Shown here: one piece after another, positions 26,201 to 39,126 of the stretch | Layout: each line of letters begins with the position of its first letter | Position numbering within the stretch: the stretch's first letter is position 1 | Assembly: GCF_964340395.1 (NCBI RefSeq) | Contig: NC_135551.1 | Location: 23,057,003 to 23,121,002, forward strand | Length of the DNA stretch: 64,000 nt | Reading direction: 5' to 3' | From: Glandiceps talaboti | Lineage: Eukaryota > Hemichordata > Enteropneusta > Spengelidae | Translations under genes and position numbers: made by a program | The notes under the pieces: model-generated | The model's input: only the letters and a program-made list of their open reading frames with translations | What the model was told of the DNA's origin: nothing | Databases searched by the model: none

Positions 26201-29200
26201 TGTCTTACATTCTATCATTTAACAAGAACATTTGTAAGGCCTTTTTACACAATAGCTCACATTCAAAGATGAACTTCAAGTTCCCCTGGTATTTCATGTA
26301 CATATAAAGAGGCCATAAAACTGTTGATCTTAAAAGGTAATACATTTCTTCAGAGTCTAGTTTCGAAATGCTGTGCCAAGTGTTATTTAAACCCAATGTT
26401 TTTTGTATTTTTTTTAATTTTCCCTGTTTGTGACAAGTTGCACTCATTCAATTCCTAGCATGTCATTGGTTGTATATATTTGTTTGCACTAACCTTTTTT
26501 GATCTGAACACCAAACCATGTTTCAACTCTTATCTACAGAGAGGATCCAGTCATCAGTTGTTTAAACAGCATCACTTAATAGCATGAAATGAATTGTTTA
26601 ATATGAATTACATTGTGTTGTACATGTTTGAGTAAATTAATGACAACATGCAATTTATCTGTTACCAGCCAACATTATTTGTTTTGTTGACTTGGATTTA
26701 TACATTCTTTGAAGGGTATGTCTGTCTGTCATACATGTGGTTCAGTCAACAGTAGACTAAGTGGTGAGATCAATAGTACAATGTAGGATAATGGGGGATT
26801 TTGAACCATTTTAGTTCTAAAAGAAGTAATTTCTCTTCTACATTCAACTATTGATTTTGCCCCTAAGGTACGTCATGTTATTTTACCCTCATTGGTATTC
26901 TCTGTATGATATGATGATGTGTGAGGGCGCCTGTCATGACACACATGTATACTGTATCTTACAGACTGAGTCAGTTAGTCTTTGGGGATATCTTGTAATG
27001 CTGAACGTAACTATACACTGTAGTTATTACAGCAACCAAACTCAGTATGATAGATAAAAGGGTCACAGAGGACATTCTCAACAGAAATCCTATATTTTTT
27101 AGACTAACTATACTGTCTACTTTTCTGTCGTTTATTGAATACAGACTGGATTGACACCATTACACTTAGCCTGTCAGAGTGGCCATGCTACAATTGCAGT
27201 TATGTTATTAGATCTACATGCTGATATCAATGCTAGAGATAAGGTAAGCCAATACTTTAAAGGCCCATGATTCAATCCCAGGTTCTTTGTGTTATGTTAT
27301 TAGTGGAGCCATAAAGATTATATGTAGATAGGATAATTCTTTTATTCTTGACCAATTTTAATATAAGTCTGCCAGACAACTGTTTTCCACATATAGATTT
27401 TAATCGTAAGTGGAACTTGGCCTAATTAAAGGCTCAGGTTATCAGAGTTATCTTACGACAGGAGTCAAAATAGGATTATTCTTTTGTTTGGGGACGAAAA
27501 CATTCTATGGCTCGATCTGCCTAGCAGATGTTGTTGTCAAAGTTTTATCATGCGTTCCTTGTTTTGTATGTACAATGACATGTACCAACAGTACCATATA
27601 TAGAAAATATAAACTAACCAATTGTGAATTATTCTGTAACAATTCTTTAAAATGTATCATACATTGCAGTGAATGTATACTGTACATGCAGTCTAAAAGA
27701 TGCTAAAAATGAACAATTTATTAGGAGAGCAAAGTCCTGGTATTCATTCTGTTCTCTGTATATTACTGTCTACAGTATGGTAGAACACCCTTGCATTTAG
27801 CTGCTATCAATGGTCGTAAAGCAGTTACTGAAGTGTTGGTGAAGCGAGAAGCTGATGTCAATGTTGTACCAATGGAGGTAAGATTTGAATAAACCCTTGT
27901 TCACATTTAGCCAGGAAACCCTTCTACAAACATACATGCACCTGATCCAGGAGATGTTTTGAAACAGCGCTCCTAATGCTGAAACGGTGTAATCTTTTGT
28001 TTTTTTCTCCAATGCATGGAATGTGAAATATATTACCTGTATTAAACAATAACTTTGATATACTGAATATCTTGGTTTCAGACTGTTAGTAAGAAGTATG
28101 GCAATGTATATCAGAATCCATGGCAGGGTTTGACACCCTTACATTGTGCAAGTGACTGGGGACATGCTGGAGTAGTCAGTGTCATGATTAATTCAAAAGC
28201 TGATGTGGATTTCAGAGACACTGTGGTAAGTAATTATAGCTCCTAATGATTTCAACCAAACATGTCACAAATGTCAGATACAGTTATTAGTCCATATATG
28301 CACATCGCTTTGTTTCATGACCTTTCCAATAATAACCAATTGGGGCTCTATTTGCCATAAAAAAGTCATACTGTGAATTACAAAGTTGATTGAAATGTTA
28401 GGAATTATTGTTCGATGAAGTACTTGTTCTTCTCAATAGGGGCACAGACTGGGTCTGGCAGAGTCGTCTAGTCATGTTTTACCAATTTCAAAACAATTAA
28501 AGTCTTTCCTTTTATACAAAAACTTATTTGAAAATCACTGAAATTTGTAATTCTAGATTCTGACTTTGCCAGTATATTTTATTTAGTAAAACACATCTGT
28601 AATCTTAGATAGTTTAACATATTTTACATGACTAATAGTATATATGTGTAATTCAAGGGTAAGCCATATTGTGTTTTTAATTAGTATTCAATAAATGCAT
28701 TAAGATATTTCTTTCTTTATGTCCTACTTTCTTTATTGATTTATTGACGTATTAGTAATGAACATACTTTTGCCTGTATCATTAACCTTGACACACAGTT
28801 TGGTAGGACTCCTCTCCACATGGCAGCAGTCAAAGGTCACAGAGTGGTGACAAATTTGTTGATAAAAGCTGGCGCTGATTTAGATGCTGAGGCCATCATA
28901 CTGGTAGGAATGATATGGGGTTCATTAGTACAGAACCCATGGCCTAACTGTACAGCTATACAATGTGCTGCATACTGGGGACATCAAGATGTTGTCTTGT
29001 CATTGGTCAAAGCAGGAGCTGATATCAGTACTAGGGACTCAGAGGTGAGATATGTATGTGGTAATGCAATGGGACTTTAAAATGGCCTTATGGATGAGGG
29101 ATTGGGTATTTATTATGGATTTATTAATTCATAAGACCATTTTATGATAGCTGAAAAATCAATGTGAAACAACATTTATTAAGTCTATGTTTGTAACCTA

Positions 29201-30635
29201 ATATATTACAAAAAGCTGACAAACAATGTGTAAATAGTTGCTGTTAATAACAAAAATGATTTTTTAATTTTTTAAAAACAATAACGCCTATTTCCAAGAC
29301 AGAAGAGAACTTGGGTATTGATTGTAAATCTTCCAATGTGAACATGAAAAGTAAAATTCACAAAAGTTGTTTAATTAATCAAGTAATCCAATAATTTTTT
29401 GTAATTGTCTTTTTTTGTTGCTCAGTATGGAGGAACCCCTCTCCATCTTGCCTGTGTCAAAGGTCACATGGGAGTAGTGAAAGCTTTATTTGAACGCAAG
29501 GTTGACATCAATGCCAAGGCTGACATGGTAAGTATGATGGATTGCGTCCAACATTACTGGTACACACTTCCTAGTAGTTACTTGAGCTTAAATTTTGTGA
29601 TTTCTTTCACTTTTTTAAAAGTTTGAAAATAGATGCAAATATGGGATCATAACTGTACCTTAATTCCTTCCTTTACAAAATCTTATATATAGTTATGATC
29701 TGTGTTTGCTATTGCAAAATAAATGTATCAACCTTCGAATGAATAATTAAATTTTATATTGTACAATTTTTGGAATACCTTGCAGTAATGATATGATGAA
29801 AGATATTTATGTACATAAACACTTTCTTTCCCAAGGCACCAAAGTGTATTATATACCCATCCAACTAACCAAAATGTATATTCCTGTCCAACATACCAAG
29901 TAGGTGCTTAAGGAAAGCCATTGAGTAATATCTGAATGTCCTTTTGCAACTGTTCACAGTTGTAGAAACATCTGTTCACAAATATTATCGTATATTTCTT
30001 TTATCATTTTCTTTACACTTTTTTTTTTTTACAGAAAGTGGATAAGTTGTGTGGTTCCGTTTTCAATACAGTATGGCAGAAATGTACTCCTCTACACTGT
30101 GCAACATTTTGTGGTCATAAGAATATCGTTCAGTTTTTACTGCAACGTGGTGCATACGTCTACTGCCATGATAGTGAGGTGAGTTCATTGTTGTCAATGC
30201 TAAGTATCCATGAAACCTGTAATTCTGAAATGATGCCAAACTTATCTCTCAAAGTGCTGAAAAATATAATTAATTGAACTACAAATAATACAATTAAGAA
30301 TAAGACATGAAAATAACTATTTGAATTTCTTACATTCAAGTGACTTGCAATATATGCAATTGCCAAATATTGAAATGACAAACATTTAAAAATCTAATAT
30401 TCAAGTGACTTTTGCAAATAACAAAATATTCAAATAACTATTATTCAAATTATGAGAAGCGTTCAGATGACTAATATTTGAATTTCTAATATTCAAATGA
30501 CTTAATATGCAAATGCCAAATATTCAAATGACTAATATTCAAATTACAAATATGCTAATGATAATTGTGCAGTCTGGTCTTTCCAACATATCCATGGTAA
30601 CAATAATATTCACCGCCAAATAAAGTAAGTTCTAA

Positions 30636-30689
<54 letters not shown>

Positions 30690-33089
30690 AACCATCAGGG
30701 CGAGCTAACTAAGGCACTTTTCATTATTTCTCTCCATTGAACTTTTATATAGGCATGTTTGCTGGATGCATGATTGCTAGCATGATGAATTGACCTTTAT
30801 ATAACAGAATGACAGACATTTGAATTATTATTTGTTTGTTTGATGCCACAGGGTAAAACAGCGTATGATATTGCCATAGAAAAACAAAAACCAGACCTAG
30901 CTGCCATGATACTTATACAGTGTAAGGTATGTACATGGTGACTATAGACCTGTCAAAGAATGGAAACAAATTTCAAACATCAATATGTAAAATTTGAGGA
31001 AGGGGTTTGTATAAAAATAAATGGAATCTTTATAATTTACAACAGTATTAGGTGTAATTCAAGTGATATGATATTTAAGTTGTCAAGATTTTGAATATGG
31101 ATGATAATTGGCTTTTATTTTAATTTTATAAAACAATTATATCGTGGCTTCCAACTTGAAAAATCAACCTGAAACAACACTGACAAGTCTTTGTTTTCAA
31201 CTCAATACATTGCAAAAAGGTAAAAAATGTGTAAAAGATTTGTGGTTGTACATACAAGAACAAAGATTTCGCACATTTATTAATCTTTTGCAATTTATTG
31301 TTTTACCAACAGGGACTTGGCATATATGTATGTTGTTTCACATTGATTTGTCAAGTAGGAAGCCATGATAAAATTGTATATAAATCCAAAATCCGAAATA
31401 AATACCCAATCTTCATATCCATATGACCACTTTAAGTTTGTTTTCACTCAATATGTCCCCTACATTTATGTCTTTGTCTTTGTCTTGATCATTGCCTTAA
31501 TGCCTGAAAATGTTTTTAGAATAGGTGGCGAATATAGATTTTTTTTTTTTTGATTTTTTTTATAATGTGTGAGTCTCTAGTTCAGATAGTTATGTTTTCC
31601 TTTTTTTTCCATATGGTCTCTGTGTTATTGGTTTCTTCTCATCAGATGTACAACCATTACAGATTGGAAGAACAGTTTTATTGTCTTTTTAAGTTGATGT
31701 CAGTTTCCACATCCATGATTTCTCCCAACACTTCACAATTATCAGGATTTTATGTTATATTTTCTAAAAAAAAAAAAAAAATGTTTAGGGTCAGCAGTGA
31801 AAAACTAGGTGAGATCGAGTAACCGGAACCCTAGGTTGCCCATATAAAAAGGGTATAGTTAGGTTTTTAAATGAACTATGCTTTTAAAAACATATTGACT
31901 CTTCTCTATGATAAAAAATTACCGGTAATCATTGAACTGGACTGTTCATTTACTCAGTATTCATTGATGTGTAACATTTTTGTTATTTTTAATTTTTGCA
32001 GGAATTTTTGCTGAATACTCAGTTTGTTAAATACAGTGAAAGAGTAGGACACGGTACTAGGTGGAAAAGACTCGCTGTAGCCCTGTTTTTCCCAGAAGAA
32101 GATATCGAGAAGATAGAGGAAACGTACAAAGAATTGGAGGCTGAGGAAAGAAGTAAAAAGAGCTGCATCCATGTGTTAAAGGCATGGTTATCTGAGCAAA
32201 CTGCTTGGCCTGCTTTACAAGAAGTAGATGAAGCTATGCAAAAAGTTGAAAAAATTGGCAAAGGTGGAGGTAAGATATAAATAGATGACATTCATTTTGA
32301 GTCCTGTCAATAGCAATTGACAAATATATGCAGATTGATCATCAGTAAGTGAAATCCTACACATACATTTGTGCTATATAGTATGCAACAAAAATTACCA
32401 CCACCAACAAACATATAAACTTGGTTTACGGCCCTTAATTCACACAAAAATTACCACCAAATGTATTAACCTGACTTATGACCCACTTTAACATTCCAGT
32501 TTCTTTGAATGTTATATACCAAGCCTTCACAAGAAACAGTTTAAATCTTATAATTAGCAAAATCACCTGTCTAATAGTCCATTATTTTACTGTGTACACT
32601 AACTTGATAGATCAGTGTGTAAACAGTACTATGGTAATAAAATTAACTGGACAATTATATTTGTTATTTCAATAAATTATTAACATGTGGGGTGCAGATA
32701 GTATTTAATTACTAGATGACCTGACCTAAACAAGAAAAATGACATACATAAAAGGAAAATAAAGAACAAAAAGTACGAAAAAGTAGTGAATGCGACCGTG
32801 AGCTTTACTTCATGTAATCATTTCAATATTGTATAAAAATGTGGATTGCCAATTTTCAGAGAATAAGGAGTCCATGCATGTGAAACTTTACAGCAACATT
32901 CCTACCTGAAGTGTTTTCTGATCAAAGGAAATCGAAAGTGTAAAATAGTATGAAAGCAAAGTTACTTGGGATTTTTCATAATGCAGTTCCTCCTTTTTCC
33001 TTTTAGATATCCATTTTGGCACAGATGTTTCATCTGACAGTGCTGGTCACAACCAAGGCAGAAGACAATCAAGGTTTCCCAGACACTAG
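23256..33089 (+). CDS. Ankyrin-repeat and death-domain protein, 490 aa, 12 exons
   Basis: Exons by reading frame: ATG at 23256-23258 (directly followed by donor GTAAGA), 24669-24776, 25892-25990, 27145-27243, 27776-27877, 28082-28225, 28799-29044, 29426-29527, 30035-30178, 30852-30926, 32002-32269, 33007-33089 (TAG). All junctions are AG/GT and all but the last intron are phase 0, giving one 490-residue frame. Residues 2-374 are about ten ankyrin repeats (TPLHLA, GADIN signatures). Residues 104-185, 186-267 and 268-349 are three copies of an 82-residue two-repeat unit with a non-ankyrin insert. Residues about 380-455 (RWKRLAVALFF...VLKAWLSEQ) form a C-terminal death domain. The architecture matches the ANKDD1 type of adaptor-like protein, presumably cytosolic and scaffolding through the death domain. 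Partners are unknown. The 5' UTR exon starts at 23094 after a TTTTTTCTTTCAG acceptor. Confidence 0.9.
24370..24403. repeat. Perfect 12-bp hairpin in intron 1
   Basis: CATGGAGGTATA pairs with TATACCTCCATG across a 10-base loop. No known role. Confidence 0.6.
29076..29262. mobile_element. Foldback MITE family A, left-half remnant
   Basis: Starts TTTAAAATGGCCTTATGGATGA and follows the family A left arm (TGTGAAACAACAT, TAACCTAATATATTACAAAAAG) to about the palindrome centre, then diverges. It lies 31 bases downstream of the exon-7 donor of the ankyrin gene. Confidence 0.65.
30300..30560. repeat. Degenerate AT-rich minisatellite in ankyrin intron
   Basis: Many imperfect repeats of a unit like ATATTCAAATGACTA fill the intron after the exon ending at 30178. 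Unit length varies between about 14 and 20 bases. Confidence 0.7.
30637..30690. repeat. (ATC)n trinucleotide repeat
   Basis: About 17 ATC units in an ankyrin-gene intron. Confidence 0.95.
31072..31436. mobile_element. Foldback MITE family A, degraded full-length copy
   Basis: The right end reads CCATATGACCACTTTAAG, as in the 9.0-kb copy. The middle (TTTGTGGTTGTACATACAAG near 31,250) matches the palindromic centre, and CTCAATACATTGCAAAAAGG matches the left arm. It sits within the ankyrin-gene intron 30927-32001. Confidence 0.7.
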
Positions 33090-33147
33090 TGATCTGAAGA
33101 TACTAGTAATATGATTCTGATCTGTATAGGGTGATAATTAATGGATG

Positions 33148-33470
33148 CCATGTATGTATGTATGTATGTATGTATGTATGTATGTATGTATTTATGTATG
33201 TATGTATGTATGTATGTATGTATGTATGTATGTATGTATTTATTTATTTATGTATGTATGTATGCATGTATGTACATGTATGTATGTATGTATGTATGTA
33301 TGTATGTATGTATGTATGTATGTATGTATGTATGCATGCATGTGTACTAAGTACAGATATCAATGTATGTGAATGTATGTATGTATGTATGTATGTATGT
33401 ATGTATGTGTGTGTGTGTGTGTGTATGTATGTGTGCATGCATATGTGTATGTATGTATGTGTGCATTTGT
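33148..33470. repeat. (ATGT)n microsatellite just 3' of the ankyrin-death gene
   Basis: Starts about 60 bases after the stop codon and is probably in the 3' UTR or immediately downstream. The MYVC frames are artefacts. Confidence 0.97.
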
Positions 33471-33479
33471 GTGTGTTTG

Positions 33480-35740
33480 TAGTATGTGTACATAATTTTT
33501 TTAACTTAGTACTTTTGTTTTTTGGAATCCGAGAAATCATGAATCACAGATAGTAGATTTGATGCACTTTTTCTTCCTGTACATGTTTGCAATTGAGAAC
33601 AAACCTTATAAATAAGCCAACATGGGGGGGTGGGGTGGGGGGGGGGGGGGGTGGGGGGTGGGATAAAATTTTGACTAAGACTTGTGTTTGTTTCATATCA
33701 AGGCTTACTACATTTATTACACTTTCAGAAAGATATTTTTAATGATCACCAGTAACTGGGAGATATTCCTTATGGAATGTCATTGAACACAATTTGAGGA
33801 CATAAATAAGGTTTGGGTTCACCCAGAATTGTCATTGATAAGAACATTATATATACATTGTGTAATATGTAAATCGGTCAATATTTTATATAAATGGTCT
33901 TTTAAGAAAAATAGATGTCTCATTGGACTTCATGACTAAGGAGGCAAAAAATAATAGTATCCATCTTCTTCTTTAATGGGGGAAGGGGGGGGGGAATTTT
34001 TGCTGCATGTTAAAGATGCCTTTTGTATAATACTTGTGCATACTTATTAATAGCCATGACTTACACTGGCAGCTCTAAAACCTTGTATTAAGGCATAACA
34101 CATACCATTTTGATAGTTGAGTTGGTACTAAAATGGTGATGAAACACATGATATTGTACACCAGTGATTACATGCACCATGCATATGCAGATTGACAAAT
34201 TAAGCGACCATGGTTTCATTCACATACAAAAGTATTGTATGATTTTTGATGAATCACAGATAAGCTCTGCTTTTTGAGAATAGAGATTGCCAGTGTGCAC
34301 ACTCAAGAGTATTTGCACTCATCTTGTGGTGTTTTGTGCTTCACTTTCCTGTGAAAATATAGCCGCTGAGAACACAGCCGCAGAGTAGCCATGATCGCTA
34401 CACTTGCAGTCTGATGTATCATGGGATTGTGTCACAGTATCAACTGTACTAACACCAGAGGATCATTTTTAATGACATTGCATGCACATGCCAGTCTAGA
34501 ATCTAGAAACTATACATGTGGGCTCTTTTTCTACAATCTCTCTCTCCATGTATAGTCAAATGGACAAATTTCAATGCATGTCAGTAGTAATCCGTTACAT
34601 GGTGACATGCAGTTATAAATGGTTTAATTTGTTCTGCTTTTTACAACAAAATCAACTTCCAGTCTTAAAGTAAGTCATGTGAGAAGGCAATAAAGTCATC
34701 ATGTTTATATCAACACTCCAATAACATTAAACTACCGCTGCATGTGGTAAGAATGTAATGTTGTGCTAAACTAAAACCATTTGACTATACGGTGGAGAGA
34801 GAGAGATCATAGAAAACAAACCCACACATACAGTTCCTAGACTAGGCACATACTGGCACATACTGTATTATACTAGATTTGTTTAATCTAGATTTTATAT
34901 CTGTTTAAGTATTTTCACCTGTGTAAAAATTCTTATAAACTCAGCTTGTACCTTTTTCTTAGAATTTACTTTAATTTCTTCTGTAATGCAACTCTTACAG
35001 CCCAAGGGAAAGTCAACTCAAAATTATGAAAATAAAAGTTATGTCATATTTACATAAAGGATGAAAATTTATTTAAAATTCTTGCGAGCAGCTAAATCTG
35101 ATTAAAATCTGATGTAGAAGGAATGGCCCTATTTCTCTATTTCCTGTGTTTTGTCGGTGTTTGTTCTCAATTTTGTTGTTCTGGGAGAAGTTGATTGCTG
35201 TTGGAACAACAAAATCAAAAACAACTGATGGAAATATTAATCAAGCTGCATTCCTACATCAAATTTTGATTAGATTGATGAATGGCTATATATTTAAGTC
35301 AATTTTGCATGACAAATTGATCCAGAAATAATTCAACATTATTTACATAACTGCATATATACGTGACTTCTATCATCAATTAGTCTGCAAACATTTTTGC
35401 AGTGAAACATTAAATTTTCAAATTTGATGAAGATATGTGTATAGCCTGTGCAGCAGACTAGGTGGCCCTCTTCAGAGACTAGAAAGCATGAAAGAATAGA
35501 TGAGTTGTAGCCGTTAAACAAACGCACAAAAAAATATTATCTTTCCTGATATTAATGTAGTCAATCTGTATACTGTCTGTGAGAGAGAGAGCGGAAGAGT
35601 GTGGAAGGAAAATTGATAAATCCCCAAATCCCAAAGTCTTTTTACCTCTGAGCATACACCGTAATGGACTGTAGGTTTCTATTAAGTAACACAAGAGAAT
35701 GTAATATATTTCAATCTGATATTTATGACTATGTCATATC
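33480..35740. other. 3' flank of the ankyrin-death gene, no further gene
   Basis: Contains a G-rich run (33626-33661) able to form G-quadruplexes and AATAAA-type hexamers (for example near 34690 and 35028). I cannot tell which, if any, is the functional polyadenylation signal. No coding feature is recognised. Confidence 0.4.
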
Positions 35741-35749
35741 TTACAGTAC

Positions 35750-36130
35750 TAGTACTAGTATGTGATGTGTACAGGTGTATGCATATACTGGCAAACAGGT
35801 ACTAGTACCTGCGTACTTAGACACATACACAAGTGCATATACACGCATGCATATACACATGTATGCATGCATATATGCACAAAAGTCAAAAACACACACA
35901 TGTATGCATGCACATATGTGCAATTACATACACATATGCAGAAGTAGACCTATACTTACGCATCCAAAAGTACATACATGCAGGCAAGCACGTATTCATG
36001 CATGCACAAGTGTATTAGCATGCATTCACATTCACTTGTGTATGTACAAGTACAAGAATGCCTAATGCACAAATCACACACGCATACATGCACAATTGAA
36101 TGCAAATGTGCATACACAAGTACAAACACA
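35750..36130. repeat. Alternating purine-pyrimidine CATGCA/ACATAC-rich region
   Basis: A cryptically simple stretch rich in GCATGCAT, ACACAT and ATGCAC words. ORFs on both strands here (ACIHVC, HTCMHA) reflect the composition. Confidence 0.7.
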
Positions 36131-36524
36131 CCTCTCCCACAATCACAAAATTATACTCAAGTCAAAAGTTTTTGTTCATCAACCTTTAACCACCTGTACT
36201 TGATATTTTGAACCCATGATCCTTTCTGATGACATCAAATTTGATCCGATGGCCTAAAATAAATGCACTGATGTCATATTCAGATGAAACGTACATAGTT
36301 ACATGAAACTAGATTTAAAAAAAATAACATTATCTGTGCTAAGTATATCATGTTACATAAATTTGTGCAGTGACTGGTATGTAAAAGTCAGAAGACAAAC
36401 CCTAACACATAATTATTATTTTAAGGGAAACAGTAAATCTACTAAACAGAGGCAGATATTATTACATATATAACCATAGACAATAGAGAGGGATATAACA
36501 GAGCATATATTATTACATATATAA

Positions 36525-36890
36525 CAGAGATTACTTGCACCAGTACACATGCATACTTGTGGTATTTGCACTGCAGGGCAATACCACAAACATTATTGCA
36601 TATCTGCATGCAAATGAAAATGCGATTGTTCATTCTACCCAAAAGCATGTGATCGCATAGTTTAATTTTAACGGAAATTTGTTGTTTTGTATGAACATAA
36701 TTTATGTAATAATATTAAACAGAACCCCATGTGGTATGAGTTCCAGTGTGGGTATATTACTCAGGGGTATTTGCACTTGTGCTTGCTGTGTTTCTGTTGC
36801 ACTTTCTCTCACTACTCTCATGAAAGTACTTCCTCAGAGAACACTGCAAGCACTCATGCAAATACCCCGAGTTCTGTTCATGGTTCTGTC
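36525..36890 (+). mobile_element. MITE family B, copy 1
   Basis: 36718-36890 is a palindrome: AACAGAACCCCATG... at the left, ...ATGGTTCTGTC at the right, with GGGGTATTTGCACTTGTGCTTG facing CAAGCACTCATGCAAATACCCC. The adjoining segment 36525-36660 (ATACCACAAACATTATTGCATA) matches the reverse complement of the corresponding flank of the copy at 43.2 kb, so the element is longer than its palindrome. Confidence 0.75.
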
Positions 36891-37494
36891 ATATTATAAA
36901 AGTGCTTTTCATAAAGGTAGAACACTTTATTATGTAGAATATATTTATTTTGTCAATAATAATTGACATTAGACAACAGAAATAAGCTTTTTATTTATTT
37001 ATTTTTAATGATTTTCAGGATAATTTACAAATCTATCAGAATTTTTTTTCAGTGATTAGCATAATGAACAGATATTTTATAAAAATATGATTTTCAAATG
37101 ATGATAATAAAGATAATTGTATGCACATATTTGGTAATGTAATGTTATTTTTTTTTGTAAATATTGATGAATAAAAATATATAAGAATGTAACAATGAGC
37201 TTTTCGTTTATTGATATACAAATGTATGATTACTGTGAACATTTATACATGTATATATATTGGTAAACAGAAAATACTGCTTAACTCACAGAATTGGACA
37301 ATTATTGAGAATTAATCCGGTGACCCAAACTTTTACCGACACCTCGCCAGCACTTGCAGAGATTTATAACAACCACGTTAATTCTCTGTTATATTACAAC
37401 AACATTTCAAAAATATTATCAGGGTTGTACAAGAAAACTTTCCATACTTGCATATTATATAATGATATACTGTTACATTTATAAGCAAAAAGTG

Positions 37495-37995
37495 GAGTAC
37501 ATGTTTTGCCAGGTTTTCCTACCCAAAACATGGCACAAGATATGAAAATCTACAGTTTCCCTGGGTTTCCAAGTGCTATGTTCATTCTTGTGTAGTACCT
37601 GCGTAATGTTATTGTTACATTTATATATCATCGTGTGCTGTTTTGGTACAGGTAAAAATTTGTGTTTTGCCAGGTTTTCAAATTATGTTACAAAATATGA
37701 AATCTACACCAGTTTTATTGGGTTTCCATCTATAAAAATGTTCATTCAATATAATGCTACTGTTTATACGTATGCTGTTTTGGTACTGGTAAAAGAAATA
37801 CTAGTGTGTTACCATGGTGTCCTACCCCAAATCATGATAAAGGATATAGAACTCTATCTTTAGTTTTTACTAGAGTTTAAGTCCCACCTCTGTTTAACGG
37901 ATTCCCCACCAAAATTATGGTACAAGATATGGTGGAAATATGTACCAACAGTATTAATCTACACAATGTCATTCATATATGTTTTGGTAACACCA
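37495..37995. repeat. Irregular long tandem repeat (about 140-200 bp units)
   Basis: GTTTTGCCAGGTTTTC occurs at 37503 and 37664. GCTGTTTTGGTAC(A/T)GGTAAA occurs at 37637 and 37774, with a weaker version near 37978. Intervening sequence is related (CAAGATATGAAAATCTAC / CAAAATATGAAATCTAC, GGGTTTCCA). Confidence 0.65.
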
Positions 37996-37997
37996 AT

Positions 37998-38155
<158 letters not shown>

Positions 38156-39025
38156 AAGAGTTCCTGAACTATCAAAGCTATTGCGCTCTGCCACTGCGGT
38201 ATAGAGGACTGTCTTAGCAGATTGATACTCACCGAGTTATATATAGACTGGCAAAATGAATCTCAGTGGCCCAATTTAGTTAAAAATGACCGGCCCCAGT
38301 CTAGTAACTCAGTAAGTGATTAAATAAATATTTTTTTGTGTGTTTGTCATTTGTATTTTCTGTTGAGTTCGGAGTGGAGATCGTCACGGTCGGAGCGGAA
38401 TAAAATCCCTAAATTTGCTGGTTATCCGGTGCAGATGCTACACGTACACGTACACGCACTCACACTGACGAGACAATACTGCAGACTGTGGTGAGATACG
38501 CATCTTACTAGTACGCCCTCTAGTGATTATTTATATTGTTATGGATAGGGTCAAAGTTGAAAGAACACAGACATCGAGTTTTAAGATCAGAGTTTAGTCG
38601 ATGGGACTGCGGACTGTGGTAAGAGATATTTATATGTACACACACCTTTGTTCGTTATTAGGACGCGTAGATTATCAAATAGACTAGCTCATTGATTGAA
38701 ACGGTGAATGATAGGGTTGTCTTATTTCAATGGAATGGGTAATTAGCACGCTGCCAGACAAACGGATCGATTGCTAGACTGTGACCTTGTTTACAAAGAC
38801 GGCCGTTGAAATACTCAGTGGAGGGGAGCATGGGGAGTGTACGTCTAAGCAATATGCAAGGGTTTGGACGAGTTGTGGGTGATGTTCAGCACATTGTAAT
38901 TTAACAGACGGGGTGAGGAGGGCCAGGGAGAGGTCATAAGTAGAACATGTCAAACTTCAGATGAAACAAAAAATAACAAAATCATTTCAGATCTAGCCCA
39001 CAGGTACTCGAATCAATCTGTATGA

Positions 39026-39028
<3 letters not shown>

Positions 39029-39086
<58 letters not shown>
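39029..39086. repeat. (TA)n tract left of the hammerhead
   Basis: About 28 TA dinucleotides. Confidence 0.97.
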
Positions 39087-39088
<2 letters not shown>

Positions 39089-39126
39089 AAGTCAGTGGTA
39101 AGATTTGTCCGTAGTACAGTACATCA

